From Bacteroidales bacterium UBA5197 (GTDB lineage Bacteria; Bacteroidota; Bacteroidia; Bacteroidales; Lentimicrobiaceae): a stretch of DNA of 29,968 bases. Below, in pieces: positions 1 to 6,887 of the stretch. Numbering within the stretch: the first letter of the stretch is position 1; each line of letters opens with the position of its first letter. The stretch is taken from assembly GCA_002412885.1 (NCBI GenBank), contig DHVX01000061.1, positions 309,611-339,578 on the forward strand, written 5' to 3'. Both the position numbers and the translations under genes were made by a program. The notes under the pieces were generated by a model that had not been told where the DNA came from, did not search any database, and was given only the letters and a program-made list of their open reading frames with translations.

Positions 1-5
1 GAAAA

Positions 6-29
6 GTGAAGAGTGAAGAGTGAAGAGTG
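6..29. repeat. 7-bp tandem repeat, three copies
   Basis: The unit GTGAAGA occurs three times in succession, followed by a partial GTG. It lies upstream of the first operon. Just after it, CCTCG (about 34-38) and CGAGG (about 56-60) could pair across a GC-rich loop. Function unknown; it may be part of a dispersed intergenic element. Confidence 0.6.
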
Positions 30-131
30 CTTGCCTCGGGAGCGCGAAGCGATAACGAGGAAGAGTGAAAGGTGAAAAGTTAGTGACAATAAATCATTGA
101 CATTGAAGTGAAAACAATAAAAACAAACAAA

Positions 132-470
132 ATGAAAATTGCATTTACCTCTTCCGGAACGACCTGGGAGTCAATTATTGACCCACGTTTCGGAAGAACA
201 GAATACATCGTAATGTACGATGAAGAGAGTCAGGAATTAAGTGTTGTTGACAACAGTTCAGTTAAAAACGAAGCACATGGGGCAGGTACTGCAACATCGC
301 AACGGATATTCGAACTTCAACCCGATGTGTTGATCACCGGAAACGGACCCGGGGACAATGCTTCAGCCGCACTGAAACACATAAAAATGAAAATACTGGT
401 TAATGCCCATGATTTGACGCTCAGGCAAGCATATGAGCAATACAAAAACGGCGAACTTAAAGAACAATAA
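132..470 (+). CDS. NifX/NifB-type (dinitrogenase iron-molybdenum cofactor) domain protein
   Basis: A stand-alone protein of 113 residues with the fold of the dinitrogenase Fe-Mo cofactor family (NifX, NafY, C-terminal NifB). Visible signatures are the opening MKIAFTSSG, the DPRFGR segment, and a glycine-rich ITGNGPGDNA stretch near the C-terminal third. In nitrogenase systems the family carries Fe-S or FeMo-cofactor precursors. Many non-diazotrophic anaerobes carry such small proteins beside ferredoxins and radical SAM enzymes, where their role is unknown. I chose the ATG at 132 because the family usually begins MKIA; an upstream GTG at 108 would add eight lysine- and asparagine-rich residues. 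It is the first gene of a six-gene operon, and the next start lies 1 base after its stop. No nitrogenase structural genes are present, so a nitrogen-fixation role is not implied. Confidence 0.85.
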   Translation: MKIAFTSSGTTWESIIDPRFGRTEYIVMYDEESQELSVVDNSSVKNEAHGAGTATSQRIFELQPDVLITGNGPGDNASAALKHIKMKILVNAHDLTLRQAYEQYKNGELKEQ

Positions 471-471
471 G

Positions 472-903
472 ATGATGCAAAATCAACACAAGGGCGATGG
501 AAGCAACCATGGCAACAGAGGAGGTCAGCAAGGAAAAGGCAAAGGCGGTTTTTGTGTATGCCCGAAATGCGGATTCTCCTCTGTACATCAGGATGGCATC
601 CCCTGTAAAACAGTGTTTTGCCCGGATTGTAATGTTTCAATGCATCGTAGCGAAACACCCGAAAAAGCATCCGGCATAAATCAGGATCAGGTAAAAGATG
701 GAGAACCTGAGAACGTCAGACCAAAAATTCAGTTTCCGAAGGTTCTGGCAGAGAAATGCACCACTTGTGGCATATGCATAGATGCTTGTCCCACAGGAAC
801 CATTGTTATGGAAAATGGAAAAGCTTTTGTAAAAACTGACAATTGCAAGCGCTGCAATTTATGCATAAAAGCATGCCCTGAAGAAGCAATCATACTTGAA
901 TAA
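472..903 (+). CDS. Zinc-ribbon plus 2[4Fe-4S] ferredoxin protein
   Basis: 143 residues from the ATG at 472; another ATG follows at 475, and an in-frame ATG at 433 would overlap the previous gene. After a Gly/Asn/Lys-rich leader of about 26 residues comes a cysteine cluster (C28, C30, C33, then C45, C50, C53) that looks like a zinc ribbon or rubredoxin-like metal site. A linker of about 40 residues leads to two classical [4Fe-4S] motifs: C96/C99/C102/C106 and C125/C128/C131/C135, each ending in CP. The double cluster points to low-potential electron transfer in the cytoplasm. Its place between the NifX-like protein and a radical SAM enzyme suggests it could supply electrons to the latter or act in Fe-S or metal handling. 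That role is inference; the domains are seen directly. Confidence 0.85.
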   Translation: MMQNQHKGDGSNHGNRGGQQGKGKGGFCVCPKCGFSSVHQDGIPCKTVFCPDCNVSMHRSETPEKASGINQDQVKDGEPENVRPKIQFPKVLAEKCTTCGICIDACPTGTIVMENGKAFVKTDNCKRCNLCIKACPEEAIILE

Positions 904-911
904 TCAACCAA

Positions 912-1856
912 ATGGAAAACATCATTTTCGGCCCTGTTCCTTCCCGACGCCTTGGCAAAAGCATCGGCATCAATAACATACCTCACAAGGTTTGTTCATA
1001 TTCATGCGCTTATTGCCAGGTTGGAAAAGCTGATAAAATGCAGATTGAACGACAAGAATTTTATCATCCCGAAGTAATTACCCGAAAGCTTGAATACAAG
1101 CTAAATTCCTTGCCAAAAGACGATTTCCCTGATTACATAACCATTGTACCCGATGGCGAACCAACCCTTGATATTCACCTGGGTGAACTTATCTTAAAGT
1201 TAAAATCAGTGGGATTTCCGGTAGCTGTTATCACAAACAGCTCGTTGCTCAGCCGAAAGGATGTGCAGTCTGATCTGATGCATGCCGATTATGTTTCGGT
1301 AAAAGTTGATACTGTAAATCTGACTTCCTGGCGAAAAATCAACAAGCCACATAAAGATTTGAATTTCGCTTCTATACTTCAGGGTATCCGCGACTTTTCT
1401 CAGAATTACAAAGGAAAATTGGTCTCTGAATCTATGTTGTTGAAGGATGTCAATGATTCGGAAAATGAAATGGAAGCAATTGCACTATTTCTGCACGAAG
1501 TCGGACCTGAAATTGCCTACATCGCCATTCCAACCCGACCGCCGGCATTTGATGGCACATTCCCGGCAGATGAATCTGCTGTGACACTGGCCTATGAAAT
1601 CTTCAGACGACAGAAACTAAATACTGAACTGCTGACTGGTTATGAAGGAAATGCCTTTGCTTCCTCAGGCAACTTTGCAGAAGATATTCTGAGTATCACA
1701 GCTGTTCATCCCATGCGTAAGGATGCCGTACTGCAACTGCTTGCAAAATCCAACGCTCCTTTAGATAGCTTGAATCAACTGATTGAGAATGGCTTGATTA
1801 AAATTGTAAGTTTCGATAATCATGAATATTATCTGCGAAAATTCAGCAGCAAGTAA
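912..1856 (+). CDS. Radical SAM protein, COG0731-like
   Basis: 314 residues. The N-terminus GPVPSRRLGKSIGIN and the cluster C28-SYS-C32-AY-C35 (CxxxCxxC) are those of the COG0731 family of radical SAM Fe-S oxidoreductases, which should bind a [4Fe-4S] cluster and S-adenosylmethionine. A PDGEPTLD stretch (near residue 81) matches the family's GE-type SAM-contact motif. The last ~70 residues look like a winged-helix module, unusual for a catalytic domain and common in this family. The substrate is not known for most members; relation to tRNA-wybutosine TYW1 enzymes is distant. The gene starts 8 bases after the ferredoxin stop, so the pair is probably co-translated, and the ferredoxin is a natural candidate reductant. 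Confidence 0.85.
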   Translation: MENIIFGPVPSRRLGKSIGINNIPHKVCSYSCAYCQVGKADKMQIERQEFYHPEVITRKLEYKLNSLPKDDFPDYITIVPDGEPTLDIHLGELILKLKSVGFPVAVITNSSLLSRKDVQSDLMHADYVSVKVDTVNLTSWRKINKPHKDLNFASILQGIRDFSQNYKGKLVSESMLLKDVNDSENEMEAIALFLHEVGPEIAYIAIPTRPPAFDGTFPADESAVTLAYEIFRRQKLNTELLTGYEGNAFASSGNFAEDILSITAVHPMRKDAVLQLLAKSNAPLDSLNQLIENGLIKIVSFDNHEYYLRKFSSK

Positions 1857-1883
1857 AACAAAAACGCTTAACAGAAAAACACC

Positions 1884-2396
1884 ATGAACGGATACATCCA
1901 TCTCTACACCGGCAATGGAAAAGGCAAAACCACAGCTGCGCTGGGTCTTGCACTCAGGGCTGCAGGAGCGGGCAAACGCATATTTATTGCTCAGTTTGTG
2001 AAAGGAATGCATTACTCAGAACTGGATGCATTAACCCGCTTTCCGGAAATTGAACTGAAACAATACGGACTGGATTGCTTTATTGTTAACGAACCAACCC
2101 AAAAAGATATTGATGCAGCTAGAAAAGGATTGACTGAAGTGACTGCAATAATTACAGGGAACAAATTCGACATAGTAATACTCGATGAACTCTGCATTGC
2201 ACTTCATTATCATCTTTTTGAAACAGAGGAGATACTTTCACTTCTGAATGCTAAACCGGAAAACATGGAAATCGTAATGACCGGACGTTACGCTCCTCCC
2301 GAACTTTACGAAATTGCCGATCTGGTAACCGAAATGACCGAAATTAAACATTACTACTCAAAAGGAATTGAAGCCCGCAAGGGAATTGAATTTTAA
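1884..2396 (+). CDS. cobO: Cob(I)alamin / corrinoid adenosyltransferase (CobO/BtuR type)
   Basis: 170 residues, the normal size for this family. It transfers the adenosyl group of ATP to a reduced corrinoid to make adenosylcobalamin. The N-terminal P-loop G10-NGKGKT-T17 is the variant Walker A of CobA/CobO/BtuR, followed by GLALRAAG. VILDEL corresponds to the family's second nucleotide motif. EMTEIKHYYSKGIEARKGIE is the typical C-terminal end, where the family has a flexible ligand-binding tail. It lies 27 bases after the radical SAM gene and 16 bases before the PLP lyase. No cobalamin synthesis genes or riboswitch are visible, so salvage of imported corrinoid is as likely as de novo synthesis. 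Confidence 0.9.
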   Translation: MNGYIHLYTGNGKGKTTAALGLALRAAGAGKRIFIAQFVKGMHYSELDALTRFPEIELKQYGLDCFIVNEPTQKDIDAARKGLTEVTAIITGNKFDIVILDELCIALHYHLFETEEILSLLNAKPENMEIVMTGRYAPPELYEIADLVTEMTEIKHYYSKGIEARKGIEF

Positions 2397-2412
2397 CCAA
2401 ATACTACGAAAA

Positions 2413-3594
2413 ATGAACACGAATGACAAAGGTTTCAACACCAAACTAATTCACGCAGGCGCGTTTGACGACGAATTCGGGAGCGCAACTGTTCCCATTT
2501 ACCAATCTTCAACCTTCAGGTTTAAAAGCGCTCAGGATGGAGCAGATTGTTTCTCCGGAAAAAGCGACGGATACATTTATACCCGCATCGGAAATCCAAC
2601 AATCAGGGCATTTGAGCAAAACATTGCTGCACTTGAAAACGGGTTCGACGGCATTGCCACCAGTTCAGGAATGGGCGCAATCACCAGCGTTTACATGGCT
2701 CTGCTGGGTGCAGGTAGCCATATTGTAAGTTCCGATGCCGTTTATGGCCCGGCCCGCGGTGTGCTCGAACAGGATTTCTCCAGATTTAATGTGGAAGCCA
2801 GTTTTGTAAACACTTCGAACACCGACAACATTATTGCTGCCATCAAACCCAACACCAAAGTTTTGTATATCGAAACTCCGGCAAATCCAACCATGGACAT
2901 TACCGACATCGTTGCCTGTGCAAAAATTGCAAAGGAACACAACCTGATTCTGGTGGTTGACAACACTTTCTGCTCACCATACCTGCAGAAACCACTCGAT
3001 CTGGGTGCAGATGTTGTACTCCATTCCATCACAAAATTTATCAATGGCCATGCTGATATTGTTGGAGGTGTTATAGTAACGAAAGATCAGGAACTATACA
3101 AAAAGATCAGACATTCAATGGTTTATATGGGTTGCAACATGGATCCCACCCAGGCATTTATGGTCATCAGGGGTGTAAAAACCCTGGCCATACGAATTGA
3201 AAGAGCCCAGGAAAATGCAATGAAAGTAGCTCACTTCCTGCAATCGCATCCAAAAGTTGCATGGATCAGATATCCGGGACTGGAAGATCATCCGCAATAC
3301 GAACTTGCCCGGACACAAATGAAAGGTTTTGGGTCAATGATGAGTTTCGGCTTAAAAGGGGGATATGATGCAGGCAAAAAACTGATGGATCATCTGCATC
3401 TGGCAATTCTGGCAGTTTCGCTCGGCGGTGTGGAAACGCTTATTCAACACCCCGCCTCAATGACCCATGCCGCAGTCAGCCACGAAAATAAAATTGCCGC
3501 AGGAATTACCGACGATCTTGTCAGGTTTTCTGTTGGTATTGAAGATGTTGAAGACATCATCGAAGACCTGAGAAAAGGTTTGGAAACGGTTTAA
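2413..3594 (+). CDS. Trans-sulfuration PLP enzyme, methionine gamma-lyase-like
   Basis: 393 residues from the ATG at 2413; an in-frame ATG at 2368 lies inside the previous gene and is unlikely. It belongs to the Cys/Met metabolism PLP family (fold type I). Visible are YTRIGNPT (phosphate contact from the partner subunit), VVDNTF with D183, the Schiff-base lysine K208 in S-ITKFINGHAD, and HPASMTHA near the C-terminus. Candidates are methionine gamma-lyase (methanethiol, ammonia and 2-oxobutyrate), cystathionine gamma-lyase or gamma-synthase. The C-terminal SLGGVETL-QHPASMTH resembles methionine gamma-lyases. However, the active-site cysteine of the Pseudomonas putida enzyme (YGC) is proline here (VYGPARG), so the substrate is uncertain. 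It is followed after 11 bases by a thiol/disulfide-type flavoprotein, which fits a sulfur role. Confidence 0.85.
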   Translation: MNTNDKGFNTKLIHAGAFDDEFGSATVPIYQSSTFRFKSAQDGADCFSGKSDGYIYTRIGNPTIRAFEQNIAALENGFDGIATSSGMGAITSVYMALLGAGSHIVSSDAVYGPARGVLEQDFSRFNVEASFVNTSNTDNIIAAIKPNTKVLYIETPANPTMDITDIVACAKIAKEHNLILVVDNTFCSPYLQKPLDLGADVVLHSITKFINGHADIVGGVIVTKDQELYKKIRHSMVYMGCNMDPTQAFMVIRGVKTLAIRIERAQENAMKVAHFLQSHPKVAWIRYPGLEDHPQYELARTQMKGFGSMMSFGLKGGYDAGKKLMDHLHLAILAVSLGGVETLIQHPASMTHAAVSHENKIAAGITDDLVRFSVGIEDVEDIIEDLRKGLETV

Positions 3595-3605
3595 AACAAA
3601 CAATC

Positions 3606-4961
3606 ATGAAAAAAGCAGATGTATTGATAATTGGAGGAAGCGCAGCCGGAATGGTTGCTGCTGTAACTGGTAAATCATCGTGGAACGATAAAAGCTTTAT
3701 CCTGGTAAAGAAACAGAAGGACATGATGGTTCCCTGTGGAATTCCTTACATTTTTGGCACACTCGAAAGCAGTCAGCAAAACATTATGCCTGTGGATACA
3801 ATGCTGGCAAAATCGGACGTGGAATCGCTTGTGAATGAAGTTGTTGCCATCGATAAGGAAGCAAAAACAGTTACGCTTGACGATGGACAACAGATCGGAT
3901 ACGACAAACTGGTAATCGCAACCGGGTCAACTCCTTTAAAGCCCAAATGGCTTAAAGGTGCTGATCTTGACAATGTTTTTGTGGTACCAAAAGACAAAAC
4001 CTACCTTGATGTAATGAAAGGCAAAATTGACAATCTGAAGAGGGTTGTTGTTATCGGAGCCGGATTTATCGGGGTTGAGTTTTCGGACGAACTTCATAAA
4101 AACGGCCACGAAGTGTGGCTGGTCGAGAAAGAAAAATCAATTCTATACTCCGCCTTTGACGATGAAATTGCTTCAAGGGTTGCAGGCATACTTGAGTCCC
4201 GCGGAGTCAAAATTATCACCGGAAACGGAATCAGCGAAGTAACCGGAACAACAAAAGTGGAAGGTGTAAGACTGGAGAACGGCGATATCCTTGAAGCCGA
4301 TGCAGTTATTCTATCGATGGGATATAAACCCAATTCAGAACTGGCAGCAAAAGCTGGAATTTTTGTTGATGAAAGCGGATTTATCGCAGTTGATGAATAT
4401 ATGCGCACCCATGAAAAGGACATATTTGCGATTGGCGACTGTGCCCAGAAACGCGATTTTATCACACGCAAACGCGTCCCAACGATGCTTGCATCCACAG
4501 CTTGTGCCGAAGCCCGTGTAGCCGGAATGAATCTTTTCAACATACATGTTGTAAAAACTTTCAGCGGAACCATTGGCATTTACTCAACCGCAATCGGTGA
4601 ATATGGATTCGGCACAGCCGGGTTAACCGAAAACAGAGCTGATGAAGAAAATATTGCCGTTGTAACCGGCGTTTTCGAAGGTGTTGACCGTCATCCCGGA
4701 AACCTGCCCGATGCCCACAAACAATTGGTAAAACTGATTGTTGCAAAATACTCAGGAGTAATTGTTGGTGGTGAAGTTATTGGTGGACTCAGTGCAGGTG
4801 AACTGACCAATGTGATCGGACTGGCGATTGAAAACCGCATGTCGATCAACGGATTGCTTATTTCGCAGATAGGAACTCACCCCTGCCTTACCGCATCGCC
4901 GGCTGCATATCCACTGATTAAAGCTGCTGAAATAATTTCAGCAAAACTCAGAAATCTTTAA
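3606..4961 (+). CDS. FAD-dependent CoA-disulfide reductase / NADH oxidase family flavoprotein
   Basis: 451 residues, normal for class III pyridine-nucleotide-disulfide oxidoreductases. An N-terminal FAD Rossmann motif (IIGGSAAG, residues 8-15) is followed by a single redox cysteine C44 in MVPCGIPY, not the CxxxxC pair of lipoamide dehydrogenase or glutathione reductase. A second dinucleotide site VVIGAGFIGVE lies near residue 147, and DIFAIGDCA is the second FAD contact. The C-terminal third is the dimerisation domain. Members reduce CoA disulfide, CoA persulfide or sulfur, or oxidise NADH with oxygen; C44 fits all of these. It is last in the operon and followed by a strong terminator. Beside a sulfur lyase, a role with thiols, persulfides or sulfur is the favoured inference. 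It is not the E3 partner of the sucAB complex in this window. Confidence 0.85.
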   Translation: MKKADVLIIGGSAAGMVAAVTGKSSWNDKSFILVKKQKDMMVPCGIPYIFGTLESSQQNIMPVDTMLAKSDVESLVNEVVAIDKEAKTVTLDDGQQIGYDKLVIATGSTPLKPKWLKGADLDNVFVVPKDKTYLDVMKGKIDNLKRVVVIGAGFIGVEFSDELHKNGHEVWLVEKEKSILYSAFDDEIASRVAGILESRGVKIITGNGISEVTGTTKVEGVRLENGDILEADAVILSMGYKPNSELAAKAGIFVDESGFIAVDEYMRTHEKDIFAIGDCAQKRDFITRKRVPTMLASTACAEARVAGMNLFNIHVVKTFSGTIGIYSTAIGEYGFGTAGLTENRADEENIAVVTGVFEGVDRHPGNLPDAHKQLVKLIVAKYSGVIVGGEVIGGLSAGELTNVIGLAIENRMSINGLLISQIGTHPCLTASPAAYPLIKAAEIISAKLRNL

Positions 4962-4985
4962 CCATTTTTCCAACCACCAAAACAG

Positions 4986-5020
4986 ACCCTGCAGCAATTT
5001 GCTGCGGGGTTTTTCTTTTC
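4986..5020 (+). terminator. Rho-independent terminator ending the first operon
   Basis: A 10-bp stem (4986-4995 with 5001-5010, one G-T wobble) with loop AATTT is followed directly by a T-rich tract (TTTTCTTTTC). It lies 24 bases after the flavoprotein stop, so the six genes from 132 are likely one transcription unit. Confidence 0.9.
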
Positions 5021-5291
5021 AATAAACAGATGATTAAAACGAAATCATAGTCTTTGAGTATCAGAGGTTATCCGTATAAATGTAAACCATTTCCACCTGA
5101 GTAAAACTATATGATCAGGCGTTTAAACAATCAGTCATTACTGTTGTTAATTTCTGGTTCCAGGCGTAAGTCTTTAACCACTTGCATATTATCATGCTCA
5201 AACGGCAGCTGTCAGATATTTTATCTTATTACCTGAGCGCTCCTGACTACGCATGCTTTGATTTATTGTTTAACCAAAACCTGACTGAAAA
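5021..5291. other. Intergenic stretch without recognised features
   Basis: About 270 A/T-rich bases between the terminator and the lipoprotein gene. I see no open frame of note, no tRNA and no clean TTTG/TAnnTTTG promoter. A promoter for the lipoprotein must lie here but cannot be placed with confidence; GCTTTG near 5250 is a weak fragment of a -7 box. Confidence 0.5.
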
Positions 5292-5945
5292 ATGAAAAAA
5301 TTTTATGGATTCAGGAAACCGGGTATAAACACACTGGTTTCTGCTATTTTGCTCTTAACATCAATAGTGATATTGAGTTCATGCAGCAAAGACAAAGATG
5401 ACAAGGGTTCCGCACTCGATACCGGTATTTCATGGCCTTCGGAATGGGTTCTGGTTACCGACCGTGACGCTGAAAATTACAACTACATTTATTCAAACGG
5501 CACACTGGTTTTATACAAAGGCGGGGTACAAAAATCTTACAGCATAAGATCTCTGACTCAGGAAACAGACTGTTATTTCCAATTCAGTCCGGTTGCTGGT
5601 GCTGGTAAGAATGTATTTACCATACGATCTTATCAGAATCAGGACTATTGGTGGGGAGTTTATAAAACCAATTCTCCCTTTGGGGCCGAAGAATGGTACC
5701 TTGGCGGTGATGAAGACGACGATTTTCCAACAAAGGACAACCTCCGGTTTATATTACATTTTATGCCCAAGCAAGATGGCAAGAACATGATAGCAATTGA
5801 AAGTTATTCAAAAAGAGGATTTTACCTTGAGTTTCTGGGGCACACATTCAGCGGCAACGGCTTGTCGTTTGTTGAGCATGACAAACCTGAAAGTGCCACA
5901 CATTTTAAGATGTTGAAACCGGAAGGCTCAGGAATAGGAAAATAA
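5292..5945 (+). CDS. Predicted lipoprotein, possible beta-trefoil-like domain
   Basis: 217 residues. A basic start (MKKFYGFRK) and a hydrophobic helix lead to the lipobox ILSSC with lipid cysteine C31. The residues after it, SKDKDD, are charged and acidic, as in the export signal that sends Bacteroidota lipoproteins to the cell surface, so surface exposure is plausible (inference). The mature part is rich in aromatic residues (EWVLV, YNYIY, YWWGVY, EEWYL). Its end, AIESYSKRGFYLEFLG then a TFxM-like strand, resembles repeats of beta-trefoil sugar-binding domains such as AbfB; this is only a visual likeness. Function unknown. It is probably monocistronic, bounded by terminators at 4986-5020 and 5991-6031. 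Confidence 0.75.
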   Translation: MKKFYGFRKPGINTLVSAILLLTSIVILSSCSKDKDDKGSALDTGISWPSEWVLVTDRDAENYNYIYSNGTLVLYKGGVQKSYSIRSLTQETDCYFQFSPVAGAGKNVFTIRSYQNQDYWWGVYKTNSPFGAEEWYLGGDEDDDFPTKDNLRFILHFMPKQDGKNMIAIESYSKRGFYLEFLGHTFSGNGLSFVEHDKPESATHFKMLKPEGSGIGK

Positions 5946-5990
5946 TTTTTTGGCCGGGCTGCAACATTTTATTTTAGGGCACGTTTTGAA

Positions 5991-6031
5991 AAAGGTGTCG
6001 GGCGTGCACGCATTCCCGGCACTTTTCTTTT
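5991..6031 (+). terminator. Probable terminator after the lipoprotein gene
   Basis: A 12-bp stem (5991-6002 with 6015-6026, including two G-T wobbles) with a 12-base loop CGTGCACGCATT and a T-rich 3' side. It lies 45 bases after the lipoprotein stop and 20 bases before the HAD gene start. Confidence 0.75.
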
Positions 6032-6050
6032 GGTTTAACTACAGAATAAT

Positions 6051-6659
6051 ATGCCTTCTAAAACTATCGTATTCGACTTCGGCGGTGTGCTGATCGACTG
6101 GAATCCCCGCCATTTATACAAAAAAATGTTTTCATCAGAAACTGAAATGGAATGGTTTCTTGAAAATATCTGCACCACAGAATGGAATCTTAAAATAGAT
6201 GCAGGAAAACCATTTGCTGTTTCAGTAGCCGAGCGGTCTTCACAATACCCTGAATGGATCGATAAAATTGAAGCATTTCATAAACGATGGCCTGAAATGC
6301 TTGGCGGAGAGATTCCGGGTACCGTTGAAATTCTTGAAGAAATTCTGCAAAAAGGTCATAAGGTTTACGGCTTAACCAACTGGTCGGCCGAAACCTTTCC
6401 CATTGCTCAAGCGCGATATCCTTCGCTGAGGTTAATGGATGGCATTGTGGTGTCGGGCGAAGAAAAGCTGATAAAACCAGATCCGGAAATTTTCAGGATA
6501 TTGCTGGAAAGGTATAGTCTGAAACCCGCAAACTGCATATTTATCGACGATAATCTGCACAACATTGAGGCTTCGCGCAAACTGGGCTTTGAGGGGATAC
6601 ATTTTATCGATCCTGATGGATTAAGAGACGCCCTTTCACAGGCAGGTGTACTTCAATAA
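6051..6659 (+). CDS. HAD-superfamily hydrolase (HAD-IA, YihX-like)
   Basis: 202 residues. Motif I is D9-F-G-G-V-L, with glycine at the D+2 position as in the FDxGGV subgroup that includes the sugar phosphatase YihX. Motif II is the threonine of GLTNWS, motif III the lysine of LIKPDPEIF, and motif IV the FIDDNLHN acidic pair. These give the phosphoaspartate nucleophile, phosphate binding and magnesium site expected of a small-molecule phosphatase; the substrate cannot be read from sequence. A helical cap lies between motifs I and II (roughly residues 18-85). The gene is flanked by a terminator upstream and a repeat-containing gap downstream, so it is likely transcribed alone. Confidence 0.85.
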   Translation: MPSKTIVFDFGGVLIDWNPRHLYKKMFSSETEMEWFLENICTTEWNLKIDAGKPFAVSVAERSSQYPEWIDKIEAFHKRWPEMLGGEIPGTVEILEEILQKGHKVYGLTNWSAETFPIAQARYPSLRLMDGIVVSGEEKLIKPDPEIFRILLERYSLKPANCIFIDDNLHNIEASRKLGFEGIHFIDPDGLRDALSQAGVLQ

Positions 6660-6692
6660 ATTCTTTGTCATTAATCTTAATTAAGAATTGCG

Positions 6693-6715
6693 GTTCAGTT
6701 CGACAAGCTCACTGC
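6693..6715. repeat. Fragment of a dispersed repeat (TTCGACAAGCTCA core)
   Basis: The core TTCGACAAGCTCA here also occurs within the insert of the repeat at 24121-24144 after thiL. Such a core is common in intergenic palindromes of Bacteroidota. A second GTTCA-type segment follows at about 6730, and GGCTGAAC at about 6750 is its partial complement. Confidence 0.5.
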
Positions 6716-6767
6716 ATCGCAATCCGACAGGTTCATCGCAGTACGCAGCGGCTGAACTTTTTATCCA

Positions 6768-6799
6768 TTTGCCGGAAAGAAATAATATTTATACATTTG
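6768..6799 (+). promoter_or_regulatory. Bacteroidota-type promoter for the 6888 gene
   Basis: TTTG at 6768-6771, exactly 20 bases, then TACATTTG (TAnnTTTG) at 6792-6799. This is the consensus -33/-7 arrangement. It predicts a start near 6804 and a leader of about 85 bases before the ATG at 6888. Confidence 0.75.
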
Positions 6800-6887
6800 T
6801 TTCGCAACCATTAACCCGTTTACAAGGCAATTTAACAGAATTATATCAGTTCGAATTATCATACACCCATTATAAAATCTACAGACA

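Noticed and set aside
132..903. Nitrogen-fixation cluster, from the NifX-like domain
   Set aside because: No nifHDK, nifE/N or nifB-type catalytic gene is seen; stand-alone NifX-like proteins beside ferredoxins are common in non-fixing anaerobes.
3606..4961. Lipoamide dehydrogenase (E3) for the SucAB complex
   Set aside because: It has a single cysteine (C44) and lacks the CxxxxC redox pair of E3, and it is in a different operon.
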